Positions 9,801 to 20,992 of a DNA stretch of 64,000 bases are shown here, piece by piece (within the stretch, counting starts at the first letter, position 1; every line of letters begins with the position of its first letter). The DNA comes from Parelaphostrongylus tenuis. Its lineage: Eukaryota > Nematoda > Chromadorea > Rhabditida > Metastrongylidae. The stretch covers positions 86,799-150,798 of the forward strand of contig JAHQIW010007378.1 in NCBI GenBank assembly GCA_019055375.1, given 5' to 3'. Made by a program: the position numbers and the translations under genes. The notes under the pieces are model-generated. The model had not been told where the DNA came from. It worked only from the letters and a program-made list of their open reading frames with translations, and did not search any database.

Positions 9801-12800
9801 GAGACGAAGTGACGAGCCTTGAAAAAAAAGACATGACCTTTGCAGAGACAAATACTCTGGAAAGTTAGGATAAAGAGTTATGAAATGAAAAGATGGTACC
9901 TTTTCTAGCCTTCTTTCTTCAGCCTTTGTAATTTTATTTGATACCGTCGCTTTCTGCACAGTACCAAGATCCTTTCGCCCAACTATTTCCGTAAACACAT
10001 TGACCTTAAGACATAGAAACCTTTAGCTGCAAAAGTTCACTTGAAAGCCATTTATCTCGACGAACTTACAATTTCTGCTTCATTTGCCTGTTCAACATCC
10101 AAACGCCCTATTAGTTCATCTCTGCATTCGTCCTTGTCAGACGAGGTTTCCTCTTTCATCATGTTCTCTTTACTCACTTGTCGGATGCGCTCCTGGTGTT
10201 GACGTCGTTTCTCTTTCATTACTGCAGCGGAATGCGATTTATTTCCGACTTTCAACTCGAATATTGTCTGAAAATTGAGATTAAGTATGAACGACAAAAA
10301 TAAATCTATTGTTGAAATCAGGGCTCACTTTGAAGAGCTCAGAGAAAGCAACACTTTAGTTGATTGAAACTAACCACAGGGCTTTTGTAGTTCGCCAACT
10401 TATTGAGTATACTATATTGCTGAGTGTCGCCAGCCAAACGCAAGAAAGGATGAGAAGAACACTCGGACAGTTTAACCCTGGAATATACATTAGTATACTA
10501 GCATTTCAAAATACACATGCAAGAGTGAGATGAGACGTCAACGGTGAAAATCGTGATGTTCCGGATATCACAACATTATATTCAGTATCGAACAAGCTAC
10601 AAGATTTTACTATGGCGTTGATTCGACGATACCGGAGGGATGGAAGGCTTGATAAGCCCTAAGCGCGGGATCGAACCTTCTATGCCGCAAGACAACTCTG
10701 AGCACTAGATCACATGGGCCCTTACAAATTTGAAATAGAAAAAAACGTGAGATTGAACGATTACTCACCGTAATTCCTCCTTTACCCTTCTAGCCGACTC
10801 AGCAGATGGTGGAGGACGAGTCCGTACAAAACGCACCATGGCGTTTGCAGCTTTTTGTTGGAGATCAAGCTAAACAAAGTCGCCTGATATTTGAACTTTG
10901 GAAAACTCATGATGTCCCATTACCATCTCCTGGTTATTGTCATGAATTGAATTGAAGAAATCTGACTCCAAACCAACAATGCTTTCAGGAGTTCTCCCAA
11001 TGAGAGTGATTCCCTCTAAAACACATTAATTCAGTGAAAATTTCACACAGAACTTAATTGTTTAACTCAGTTAACTTATGAAGCAGCTCAAAGTAAAGAG
11101 ATACGAAGTAAATGTCACTAATCAAATAAGGGTAAGCCAAACAGAGAAAATACTGTTCTGCACAGAAAAATGATTGTGAAATCAAATCCCTTTATAATTA
11201 CAATACTCAATCCTCTTTTCAGCTCTTTAGGGACAAGGCGTTTGCTCACTACCGGTAACTAAATGATAGCCTAATCTCGACAACTTTAATACTGAGCTTG
11301 GCTTCTGGAAAGGCCTTCCTAGTGCGCTGGTGCAAAAAAAATTGAGTTCCACTCTCGACGAGCATTACCGCGCTGCGTGCAACGATCTCAAAGTCGCCTC
11401 GAAACGGCGCGATTTTCGCTATCAACCTGGAAATTTTCTCTCCATTTCCTGATGATTTAGCTACTTTCCACTTTAAAATAGTAAAAGATACACTGTTATA
11501 TAGCTCTACAGGATAATGCCTTTATTTCCAGATTATATTGACACATGAACTTGGAGGCCTAAGTCTAAGCCTGTGTCCAGGAGTGCGAAACGTGATGTTC
11601 TTTTCGCACTTCCAGCGCCCAGTGAAAATCTTTCCAAAAACCAAGCTTCGTTTCAAAATCATCAAAATTCATGCTATCAGGTAACTACCAGAAGTGTGTT
11701 GAACGACCATTCACAAATCCAGCTGAGGAAAAAAACCTTGAAACTTACCATCGTATTTATCATCATCATGGGCGAACTGCATAGGTTTTCCTAAGAACAT
11801 AAAGAGATCGGTGAGATATGGCAGCTCGTCAGGAGCAATAAGTGAAATAGCAGTCCCACTTCGCCCTGCTCGTGCTACACGACCAACGCGATGAACGAAT
11901 AGCTTTGCTTTTGGTGGGAAGTGTAGATTGATAACCTGTAAATAATGCCACATTGAGGAAAAAGTGAGTACGCCTAAGAGAATTGAGCGGTGAGCAAAAA
12001 CATGGCCTCAGGAGGGAATGGAAGCCGCGTTCCATCCGATCGGGGGACACGTGCTCTGCCACCACACCATCGACGCACACTTGCGCCACCACTCATTCCT
12101 CACATCTGTATGTTAGTTATAAGCCAACAAGGTTTAACAGGTTTGGTCGGGTTCGATTCACGCCCGAGGCTATGTTTTGCTCACCACTCAATTCTCTTAG
12201 GTGTATTAGAAACATGGTACCACTGCGAAAGAATGCAGCCAAAAACATTTGGAATTATAAGTATTACATATCACATGGGTGTCAACTCAACTGGGCCTGT
12301 AAAGCGAAAACGCATATAACACCAAACTTGTCAAAGGCTGCTGACTGACAGCTTACATAGAGATGCTTAGAATGAGTGGTGGCGCAAATGTGCCTCGGTG
12401 GTGTAGTGGTAGAGCACGTGTCCCCGGATCGGATGGAACGCGGGTTCCATTCCCTGCTAAGGCCATGTTTTTGCTCACCACTCAGTTCTCTCAGGTGTAT
12501 TGGAAACATGGCACCACTGCGAAAAATGCAGTCAATAACATTAGAAATTATAAGAAAAAGTGAGTAGTGGAAACAAAATGATGCTTTTTAATTTAATGAG
12601 TGGAATGAAAGCAATCTCACAGTGTCAAGAAGTGGAATATCCACACCACGAGCAGCGACATCAGTTACAACCAAGATATTATTTTTCCGCTCAGTGAATC
12701 TAGAAAAAACACAGTAGAAAAACAGAAGAAAAAGCCAGAGAAAAAACAAGAAACAAAAATTACTTTGCAATGTTCAGTTTTCGAGCAGTGGCATCAAGTT

Positions 12801-15800
12801 GGCTATAGATGAAAGAATTTTCGACGCCGGCACGATTCAGTATAGCAACCACATACATGAAATAAAACTAACTTATGAACTGAAACAAAATAATAAAACA
12901 CGAATGAGTAATGAACATGTGGATATAGTAGATCAAATTCTGAGTTTTCAATGAATATTAAAGAGATTTTTCGATATATTCAAGACCAAAAATTTCATTG
13001 AGAATAGACCTACCAGTTATCTTTGTATTTATGAAAAACTCTGAACATAACTAGTATCTGCTATTCATTTTATAGCTCTTTGAGCGGTGCTGTAACATTA
13101 TAATGATATATCCGAGGATAGAGGATATAGCGCAAGTAGCTAAGTGGTGAGAGGTGCTCTGTGTGGAAATACATGGTCGATGGTTCGACCTTGTGCTTGT
13201 GGCTCATCAAGCCTTCTATCCCTATGTGATCGGTAAATTGGCACCATATTTGGTTGGGAGGATAACAGCACTGATTTGCTGGGTCGATGGACCACCACGA
13301 GTTGTTATAAAGGCCGGATACGCATTCAATCAACTCAAACGAAGCGCAGAATTGAAGACGAATGCATGGCGCATCTGTCAGCGACAGATCAACGCCAAAA
13401 GCTCTATACTTTTTCACCCATATCCGAGGATACAAAGTGGTATAATAACAGTCGACCCTAAAAGAAGTAGGACTCTCTACACCCGTAGCGAGGTGCGTGA
13501 AATCACTACACCACCGAAGCCATCGCTCTGCTTATCACTCTTTCTTCAACGTTACTCATTGCAACTGTCAGCAGCCAACCGTTGACGAATTTGGTACGAG
13601 AATCTTGATGACTTATATCCAAATGTCAATTGGACTGGATTTGAAACCGATATACGCTTACTACACCAAGCCTCGTGCTGACAGCTCCGATGAACTATAT
13701 CAAAGAAACAATGACAACGGAACAGGAGCCTCAGTAGTGCTGCGGTGCACGCGCCCTTGGATAGAGTGAGACTTGGGTTCGCTCCCGCTTGAGTCGAATT
13801 TTTCGCATATAACTCAGTATGTTAGATTGATAATTGTTATCAGTGCAAAACTAAATAGATCACGACCTCAAAAAAGTGGGAATCTGTGCCCAACTCACTC
13901 AACATGCTTCATAGTTGCACAAAAGACAAGAGTTTGTTTGTTTTCAGCGTTCATTTTCCGGCAAAGATGCAATAGAACAGCAAGTTTCTCATCAGCTCTG
14001 CATAGTCCAAACACCATTGATAAACGATCCGAAATCTTTTCGTCGACGTCAAGGCGAACTGAATTATTTGGAAATAACAAGCAACCTCTTAGATCTGCGA
14101 AAATACAAAAGCTGAAGAGTGAATCGTTATGAAAACAACATACCTAACATAGGATCAGTCAAACCGGCTTTTGCAAAATCTACCAAGATTTTAGGTAGGG
14201 TGGCAGAGAAGAGCAGTGTTTGTCTGCATTCCGGAAGTCGTTTGAGAGTTTCCTGAAATAAAATGAGACACATTAGAATTGTAGGAGGTTTACGACTGCT
14301 TCATCCCCTAAAAACCACTGGTTGTCGGGAGAAGAAAGGCTTAAACCATACTATTAGTTGATCTTGGAATCCCATCTCGAATAATCGATCCGCTTCATCG
14401 AACACAACGTACTGTACAAAACCGAGGCGAAGATCCATCTCTACTATAACGTGTAGGAGACGTCCAGGAGTTGCAATCAATCTGTAAACACTGGATTTTT
14501 TTTACTATTTATCCTTTGTACCACCCATTACTACAGTTTACAATGCGGATCCCAGAACTTCTCGCATTCAATTCGTTTGCCCACATTCATTGTTCCATAG
14601 TCATCGAACATTTCACGTGATGTTTCGACTGCTGTTCGGAAGATTCGTCTTCTCCACGAAAATCTTCGAATACTGGTCGGGCAAAACTTCTTGCAATCTC
14701 GAGGATATCCAGACTGGGGCTCTCTCAGGTGATTACAGAAGAGTTTTGGAGGGGGTTTAACTAGTACACTGTTTCATGATACACTTTATATCAACCACGC
14801 AGCCAACTTCTCCCTTTCCCCCAATTACTGAGTACATGCGAAATATAGGATAAAGACTTATAGGTGGCTACCATGTTAGCAAAACTAAAAAGCAAACAAG
14901 CCAACTTACATATCGGGGTTTTCATGAATAGTAGAGAACTGATCTTCGATTGCGTCTCCGCCGACAAGTATGGCACAACGTAAGCCAGTGAATCGTCCGA
15001 GCTAAATTACAGAAAAGAAAATGAAGCGGCTCGAAAGTGAACACAAAGGAGTGTAGTCAGCAAAAATTACTGGGTAAGGTACTTAAGATATAACCTCCTT
15101 AACGACTTTGAATGTCTGAAGTGCGAGTTCTCTTGTCGGTGAGATCAACAGAGCCCGGATACCCTTCGTATCTCGTCGTTTCAATCGTTGTAGCATGGGA
15201 ATGACGAATGCAGCCGTTTTACCACTTCCTAAGAATTTTAGTACTCACCATGAACAAAGATGTAAACATAGATAAATCTTGAAAATGCTAAAACATCTGA
15301 TACAGAGATTACTCAGAGAAAACATCGCACCTGTACGAGACATCGCTACGACGTCTTTACCATCAAGAATACACGGAATTGTCTTCCTCTTAAATATCAA
15401 GGAAACCAATCACGATATAGCATATACAGAAGAAATGTAAATGAGAATTCTGGGAGATATGCATAACTTTGAATACCGGGCGCTAATTGAATCCGTGTCT
15501 CACCGACTGCGACGGCGTGTGCCAACCACTGCACTACCAGTGCTTCTGTTCCGCTATCACTCCTGCGATACAAGGCATTGGAGCTTTTGACAACTAAGCG
15601 CCCTTACCTTGTGTCGAAGGGAGAATGATAGCAAAATGTGAGCGCCCCAGTAGTGCCATGGTTAGCAGACACTCTCAAGAACGAAAGACGTGGTTCGACT
15701 TCTGCCGCATGAGATTCAAAGTTTAGCATATCGGTCTACACTCTTAGAAACATAACTAAATCAGGCCTTTTCATGAGTTTTTGCACTAAAGCAGAAGCAG

Positions 15801-17820
15801 ATTTTTTAACCAGAAGTAATTAAAAATGATTAACAGCCTATTCAAGGTGTGCACCATCAGCTTGAACACATTTCTGCCATACCTCTGGCAAAAAATTAGC
15901 ACTTTGTTCAAAATTTCCTGAGCTTTCTTACAGCACCAAGTCTGTCAACACTTGCCGTACCATGGCCGCTCAACAAAGCCTTTGTCGCAATTTGCTGCTT
16001 CACGATTATGCATTGGGACTCGAAGCACAGAGCGCCTTTGAGAACATCAACCGTGCAAGGCTCAAGGATTTGCGTCCAGGCGAACAGCGTTTTGGTTCTT
16101 TGCTAAGCTTTTCCATGATTCAATGAGCCCATCACGCGGTAAGTATGGACAAATTTGGCACCAGAAGGAAGCTCAGAAAATCTCTGCATAAAGCGGTAGT
16201 GATTTTCTTGCCTAAGAGATAGCAGAAACGTGTTCAGGCTGATGGCACATACTTTGTACAGATTATAAAGCAATTTAATTACCTCTGGTTAATGAATTCG
16301 GTGTTTACTGCTTAAGTGCCAAAACCTAGGTTCCTTTCGTCTAAATGGGGACAAATGAATATCCGACTTCAATCGCTGAACAGCAACTTTACACAGGAGT
16401 GTTAGTAGCCATTCCAAAGCTTGAGTCTAAAGCCGTACGTGGTCGGTTTTCGAAAAGACCATTTTATAACGCTGTAAAGTTCGAAATAAAGTTATGTTTC
16501 ACACGCATATATCTCTCGCCGAACAGAGCTTTTTTTAGACTATTAGTAACCATTCAATAGCGTAAATTTCAGAAATTACAGGCAAGACGCATCACTCTCC
16601 TACAAAAAGGCTTTAAATACCTTCATTTCGCTGTGAATACGGATAAACCAATCATCATTATGATCACTTTGATGGAATTCAGAAGGCCAGAATGTCCTCA
16701 TTGCTTCCAACAGTTACTCGAAGACATTCGTATACTACTAAATTCTCTCTACACGTTCATATGCTCGAAAATCGATCGATCGTCGCCTAAGTCTACCTAG
16801 CTCGCTCATCCAGCAGCCCGTGAGTTGCCAAAGACCACTTGCTCGCCTGAGTGAATTCAACTAATTTTCCACGCTGATCTGCAAAGAAACGGTCTTTGCT
16901 GAAAACTAAGCAAAGCGTTAGAATCAACAAACATTGCGCTATCCAACGATTATTGTTAGTGCAAAAAAAGCTCTCTCAAGTGACAGAAATGCTTGCGTGA
17001 AACACAAGGGATTACCATATTTACCTAAGAGATTTGAGTGGTAAACAATGATACGACCTCACACGGGAGTCGAACCCGCGCTTCATCCATACCGTGGACA
17101 CCGGCTACCACTACACCACCCAGGCACATTCGAGCCACTACTCATTCTTCAATATCTGTATGATGGCTGTCAGTCACCAACCTCTAACAAGTTTGGTCGG
17201 GTACGCGATTTCGCTTTCCAAACCCAGTTGACTGACAGCCATTATGATAAGAAAGTAATGTTTTATTCACCCCTCAATTCTTTGGGGCTTATATGAAACA
17301 TATTAACACTGCAAAAAAGGCAATAAAAGCTGGAAAATTCGATCATTACAAGGGATTTCCTTCTGCAATAACGTGAAGGGAAAAGGCTTCTTTCGAAATC
17401 CGTCCACGTGGAGCTGTAGCCAGAGACTTAAGCTTTCGAATAGTTACTAAAACTTCTAGGAAAAGCTCCTTTCGAGCGAATGAAGTCGAATATTCATTTG
17501 TCCCTTTTATAACCGAAAGAAACCGAAATAATAGCATCAAGCCACTGCTAATGAAGCGTTAACGCGAAAGAATTTTTGTCGAATCTGAAACATACTTGGA
17601 TAGGTGTTGGCTGCCTGAAACCTTTCTTCTCAATTCCTTTGAAAACCGTATGATCCAGTCCTGGGTGATAAAGAAGAAATAAGAGGAAAAAACAACAAAA
17701 ATAAGGAGTTTTTTAGGGCAGCTTACCCATCGACTGCCATCCTCCGGCTTTTCTTTTCTTTCGATTTCTATCTGACTGCAGTTTGGAATAGTCTCCTTCT
17801 TCTTCTTCGTCGCCGGACAT
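6898..17820 (-). CDS. ddx54: DEAD-box ATP-dependent RNA helicase, DDX54/Dbp10 family, 20 exons
   Basis: Dbp10/DDX54 is a nucleolar helicase needed for large-subunit rRNA maturation. Exons in coding order: 17727-17820, 17596-17660, 15331-15388, 15095-15228, 14910-15001, 14352-14481, 14144-14252, 13899-14058, 12764-12856, 12621-12699, 11749-11935, 10924-11015, 10769-10869, 10375-10477, 10070-10267, 9900-10004, 9660-9817, 7332-7482, 7155-7259 and 6898-7061. The product is about 790 aa if the last exon is corrected. Motifs in order are GGWQSMG, Q motif PTPIQ (~49-53), SRTGSGKT (~70-77), [18 protein letters not shown] (176-179), SAT (207-209), [20 protein letters not shown] (353-363), then the family region [33 protein letters not shown], a [12 protein letters not shown] block and [15 protein letters not shown]. 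Two anomalies are present: exon 9 has no AG at its expected acceptor (12857), and the exon-20 frame appears shifted near 6929-6932. Introns carry SINE and mariner insertions. Confidence 0.93.
7877..8140 (-). repeat. tRNA-derived SINE (family A), in ddx54 intron 17
   Basis: On the minus strand a tRNA-like head (near 8140, 'gcgcagtggttagaggtgct') is followed by a conserved body including 'ctcaccaagcc' and 'tccgg' motifs, a 'gcatatctggc' type box and the tail 'gaatgcatgacgcatccctc'. The same order occurs at 9325-9600, 13130-13404, 19826-20095 and 20785-20992, and inside the 37.6-40.6 kb palindrome. Full length is about 260-280 bp. Confidence 0.75.
8147..8672 (+). mobile_element. Internally deleted mariner element
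   Basis: The terminal inverted repeats are TTAGGTTGGAAAAAAATTTC (left) and its imperfect complement ending TTCTTCCGAACCTTG (right), with flanking TA. Inside, 8316-8495 encodes a mariner transposase N-terminus ([20 protein letters not shown], helix-turn-helix region, then [10 protein letters not shown]). It runs directly into a C-terminal fragment ([16 protein letters not shown]). The catalytic core is deleted, so the element is dead or non-autonomous. It lies in ddx54 intron 17. Confidence 0.85.
8725..8812 (-). repeat. tRNA-like SINE head
   Basis: The minus strand reads 'ggtctcgacggtgtagtgtt' followed by 'caagttcaactcctgcttgg'. This resembles tRNA A and B boxes without matching acceptor stems. 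Confidence 0.4.
9325..9600 (+). repeat. SINE family A, diverged copy
   Basis: The body order matches other copies: 'aagccttccattcttccggg', 'gattagcagcactgacttca', 'aagacgaatgcatg' and 'attaatcaacgcc'. It lies in ddx54 intron 17 and is strongly mutated. Confidence 0.6.
10615..10732 (-). repeat. SINE family A, truncated copy in ddx54 intron 13
   Basis: Only the tRNA-like head and the first part of the body remain ('acgataccggagggatggaa' up to 'actagatcacatgggccc'). Copies of the same insertion in the 37.6-40.6 kb palindrome are longer, so the tail was lost here after the segment was copied, or the copies came from another allele. Confidence 0.7.
11965..12560. repeat. Inverted pair of SINE family B copies in ddx54 intron 10
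   Basis: A minus-oriented copy (about 11965-12165) and a plus-oriented copy (about 12378-12560) share the head 'gtggtgtagtggtagagcac' or its complement and the tail 'gctcaccactcaattctctt'. A plus-strand tail fragment lies at 12165-12260. A further copy is at about 17030-17300. The head is tRNA-like (gly-type D arm), but the anticodon and T arms do not pair properly. Confidence 0.65.
13130..13404 (+). repeat. SINE family A, near full-length copy in ddx54 intron 8
   Basis: It begins 'gcgcaagtagctaagtggtg' (tRNA-like head with B box 'ggttcgacct') and runs through 'atcaagccttctatcc' and 'gaggataacagcactgattt' to 'agatcaacgcc'. It is the best reference copy outside the palindrome. Confidence 0.75.
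13725..13830 (+). repeat. SINE family C copy
   Basis: Head 'tagtgctgcggtgcacgcgc', B-box-like 'gggttcgctcccgcttgag', tail 'tttttcgcatataactc'. It lies in ddx54 intron 8. Confidence 0.5.
15640..15735 (+). repeat. SINE family C copy, degenerate
   Basis: 'agtagtgccatggttagcag' followed by 'gtggttcgacttctgccgca' keeps recognisable A/B-box spacing. It lies in ddx54 intron 2, next to a minus-strand tRNA-like head at 15478-15560. Confidence 0.45.
15757..16328. mobile_element. Palindromic mariner derivative (two 3' halves tail-out)
   Basis: The left arm (15757-15990) read on the minus strand and the right arm (16090-16328) read on the plus strand are about 230-bp inverted repeats. Each encodes a mariner transposase C-terminus: left (minus) [17 protein letters not shown], right (plus) a damaged [11 protein letters not shown]. 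The unique centre (15990-16090) encodes a segment resembling a mariner N-terminal helix-turn-helix ([19 protein letters not shown]). The result is a fold-back made from mariner pieces, in ddx54 intron 2. Confidence 0.6.
16330..17525. mobile_element. Fold-back element FB1, copy b, with nested SINE B
   Basis: The left end 'ggggacaaatgaatatccga' and right end 'gaatattcatttgtccc' are inverted. Inner sequence includes the family motifs 'ggagtgttagtagccattc' and 'ataacgctgtaaagttcg'. A minus-strand SINE B (about 17030-17300) is inserted. The whole element lies in ddx54 intron 2. Confidence 0.65.
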
Positions 17821-17827
17821 ATTTCCA

Positions 17828-17838
17828 CTGTGAAAAAA
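17828..17838 (-). promoter_or_regulatory. Probable trans-splice (or 5'UTR) 3' acceptor upstream of ddx54
   Basis: On the minus strand a pyrimidine tract TTTTTTTCACAG ends 6 bases before the ddx54 ATG (TGGAAAT then ATG). In nematodes this arrangement usually marks a spliced-leader acceptor. A conventional 5'UTR intron is the alternative. Confidence 0.55.
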
Positions 17839-17839
17839 A

Positions 17840-18580
17840 GCGATCTTTAGTAAGATAAGGAAAAAACTAAGAAAGAGTCCTATCAAGCTCGTTGTACAAA
17901 TTGAGAGAGATAGCAAAGAGACAAGAAATAAGAGTATAATCCATTTGAAGGGATCAGAATAAAAGAATCAGTTATATCTCAGTATCGATTGAGCGACGTG
18001 ATAAACGAAAAATCAATAAAATCGATATTCGACGCAATCGATACTGAAAAATCGACCGAACATAAGAGGACGTAGATCAACAGTGGCAACTAGGGTTCTC
18101 GAAGCTGTCTAGCCGTGAAAAGACAAAGATTGTGATGTCACGGCAAAAACATTCAATTCTACGGAAAGAACCTTGCAGTCGGTTGCGGTCTCCCATTGAC
18201 TGATGCTATAAGTCCTTCATAGCTAAGACGCTTCACTTTAACGGTTAACGAGGCGACGGTGTGGCCGACTGGTTAGTGATGAGCGTTGCGGGTGGATCTG
18301 CTCTTTCCCAATACGCCGGCAATCACGCAAGGAACACACTGAGGAACGGCCCAATTTGTTTATCCAAACTTGAGTTTTGGCTAACTCGCGTGCGGTCTTG
18401 TAACGAGAAGTAGTATTGTAGTCGGGGCAGTGGGGGCGGGGTTGGAAAATACGGCCAGCGTGGGTCTGCGGAAGTCAACCGGTTATAAGGTTACAAGGAG
18501 ATCCATCCAACCAGTATTCTACGACGTTCATCAAGGAGATGAAATCCTCACAAACGAGCGATGAATGCGAGCAGGCGCAT
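17840..18580. other. Intergenic sequence 5' of ddx54
   Basis: No coding or RNA gene was recognised. One terminal repeat of the GACTTCCGCGGACCC family lies at about 18459-18483 (with a T for C change), preceded by a G-rich stretch. Confidence 0.4.
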
Positions 18581-18714
18581 TGAATGCTAGAAGTAATTCT
18601 GGATTCCACCCAGCTGTAGTAACGACAACTGGAGGAAAGCCCAATGATTAACTTCTTTCAAAGGATTTGATTGATTCTCACAGTCACAGAACCACAACAT
18701 TCTCTTCACTTCAT

Positions 18715-19148
18715 AATCCATCGTGCTGGTTTCTCTGCCCAGGCACGGGAACGAACCGTCGACCGCGCTTGTAGGTCGGGGCACTCCTAACCACCGCGCC
18801 AGACAGGCCATTTATCAAATATCTATTTTTGCTGTCCATAATCACAATGTACTCTGTGGACTCCAGGATTGGCTTCGTTTCCTGGCGCGCATTCTTCAGA
18901 AATGTCTGCGAATATTTCAGTCGCGTCGCTTCGCTTCTGCCTAAGGATATCCTCCTACATTATATACGAGGGAGAATGGTGGTCGAGACGATTTCGATTG
19001 AAATGTCGAAAAAAGCCTATCTAAGGTGTCCCATATGTCGTTTACTAATTGATTGCAAGAGATTGTCGGGGGAAGGGATCGAACTGGCGCCTTGCTTATC
19101 AACTTGCTTCCTAACACGCTACTTCGCTAACCACTACACTACCCCCTT
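18715..19148 (-). repeat. Two minus-strand tRNA-like SINE heads
   Basis: At 18715-18812 the minus strand reads 'tggcgcggtggttaggagtg' then 'ggttcgttcccgtgcctggg'. At 19060-19148 it reads 'gggggtagtgtagtggttag' then 'ccagttcgatcccttccccc'. Both keep A- and B-box similarity, but the acceptor stems do not pair in register. Confidence 0.45.
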
Positions 19149-19484
19149 TTAGATTCTAAAGATATCAATTATCAATAGCGCGGTTTACATAAAAGGTCTA
19201 TTAGAATTCAATTTCAATGCATTTTCCAATAACTTTGCTATGGGTGAATACTGACCGGCCTTGCATGTTATACGAGAAATGCAAACGCGCGCCGTATACG
19301 CAGCTGCTACCGCTTTACCGTTGACGTGGGTGGTCGTCGCATCTCTGGCTCCAGTGCACTTAACCGAGAAAATCTTTCGCCTTTTACTAAAGATTTCCGT
19401 GCACTGGAGCAATTATGAGTAATTGCCAATTTTTGGAATCCTCTCGAAAGAGCGGGATGCAAGAGAAATACTCAGCAGTGATGG

Positions 19485-19610
19485 TAGAACAGCCGCCAGC
19501 AGTGCATCGTGTTAGAGCACTCTCCCTCGGTAAAGTGGGATGCTGGTTCGAGTCCCGCCTGACGCAAACGTTTTGCACATAATTCTTCATCACTTCCATG
19601 GCTAAAGTAT
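19485..19610 (+). repeat. SINE family C copy
   Basis: 'gcagtgcatcgtgttagagc', then B box 'tggttcgagtcccgcctga', then tail 'cgcaaacgttttgcacataa'. This is the cleanest copy of this family. Confidence 0.6.
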
Positions 19611-19825
19611 ATTTCTAGCAGTACAAGAGTGTGCTCCAGTACTTCACTGGTATTGAAGTAGAAATTATTTGAGAAACACGGCCAAAAGTAGCAACTCGTT
19701 GTGAACATAGAAGCCAGAAGCCTCCCAGAGTATGGAAAATCCTCGTGTTTCTACCATATTGATGGGTGAGACATGTATAATCACCTCTGTCCACTCAGTA
19801 ATAGAACCTACGATGCTAGAAAGGG

Positions 19826-20095
19826 TGCGCGTGGCACAGTGATAAGCGGTAAACTGAGACAAATACGTGGTGAATGTTCGATCTAGCGGCGCCCAAAGCT
19901 CACTAATCCTTCTGTCTTTCCGGAGTCGGTGTCAGATTCGTATCAAACATGTTTGAAGGATAGTAGCACTGACTTGAGACTTCGGTAGGACACCGTGATT
20001 CATTGTAAAGACCAGAGATATGCATTTCATAACTTTAAACGAGGCTAAAATTTGAAGACGAATGCATATGCTCTATAGTGCGTGAGATCCGATCA
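19826..20095 (+). repeat. SINE family A copy
   Basis: 'gggtgcgcgtggcacagtga' head, then 'ccggagtcggtgtcagattc', 'gatagtagcactgacttgag' and 'tgaagacgaatgcatatgc' in the family order. Confidence 0.65.
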
Positions 20096-20356
20096 GACTT
20101 TTTGCCTCAGTGGAATCCCCTTGTTAAAGCTGTTCCGTTCTAGCTACAGTTCATTAAAAGTCCCTTATTGTTGGAGTCAATCCATTACTGATCGACGTCA
20201 TTCGAAGATTGATAGACGATGCGCGTAGCGCAGAAGACTTCTGGCAACTGGCAAGGGTTCTTTCTCTTCATAAGACTGAAACCAAGGAGCAAAAACAGGC
20301 CTTTTCTTTGTTCTTCATTCTTTACTGCTACCACTTTTTATATAGAGTGACGTTCT

Positions 20357-20388
<32 letters not shown>

Positions 20389-20438
20389 AGAGGGAGGGAG
20401 AGAGGCACAGAGAGAAAGAGGAGAGAGAGAGAGAGAGT
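20357..20438 (+). repeat. (GA)n low-complexity tract
   Basis: Imperfect GA/GGA dinucleotide repeat about 80 bp long. Confidence 0.95.
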
Positions 20439-20784
20439 GTTGTGACTGTTTTCGGAAAGATGGAACTGGCTAGAGATCGACAGGACTAGGAAGATTCGCT
20501 CAGAAAGAATGAATCGATTTGCATCAGACAATCATCACGATGTCGTGAGGAGTGCTATAGAAGTTTTTTCAAACGCTTTTTGTAAATACTGCCAGAGGAA
20601 AAAAGGCAAACAACTGGTAAAATATCGCTTTAATTGTCGTCAAGAATAAGCCATGAACCCATGGGCAGCCCAGCAAGTGTACTCAAGAAAAAATCCGCCC
20701 TCACCAGTTAATTTTTCTCTTGAAAAACGTTTGTCCCGAAACTGGTAGTGATCATCGAAGAAGAAGTCGGAATAAAACGATAAG

Positions 20785-20992
20785 AGCTAAAGCTCTCGGT
20801 GTTGATCAATCTCTGAGAGATGCGCCATGCATTCGTCTCCGATTTTATGCTTTGTTTGAGGTAATCGATTGCATATGTGGCCTATTAATGACTCTCTTGG
20901 CTTAAATGGAAGACTTTCTGAGTGATGAGCACGAGATCAAACTATTCGCCTTGTGTGCAAAACAGGGCACCTTTAACCACTGCGCCACATGA
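20785..20992 (-). repeat. SINE family A copy with internal deletion
   Basis: On the minus strand it runs from 'gcgcagtggttaaaggtgcc' to 'gatcaacaccgagagcttta'. The middle of the body ('gactctcttgg' then 'cttaaatgga') is shortened relative to 13130-13404. Confidence 0.65.

Noticed and set aside
12390..12470. A functional glycine-type tRNA gene
   Set aside because: The D-arm sequence and parts of the acceptor stem fit, but the T stem and anticodon arm do not pair and the sequence is part of a repeated SINE with a shared tail.
168..17820. PCNA and ddx54 as an operon
   Set aside because: They share a strand, but the ~3.3 kb gap, the intervening repeats and the lack of a second trans-splice signal before PCNA argue against co-transcription.
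19060..19148. A real tRNA on the minus strand
   Set aside because: A- and B-box similarity is good, but the acceptor stem does not pair in register after the T arm, and the T stem has three mismatches.
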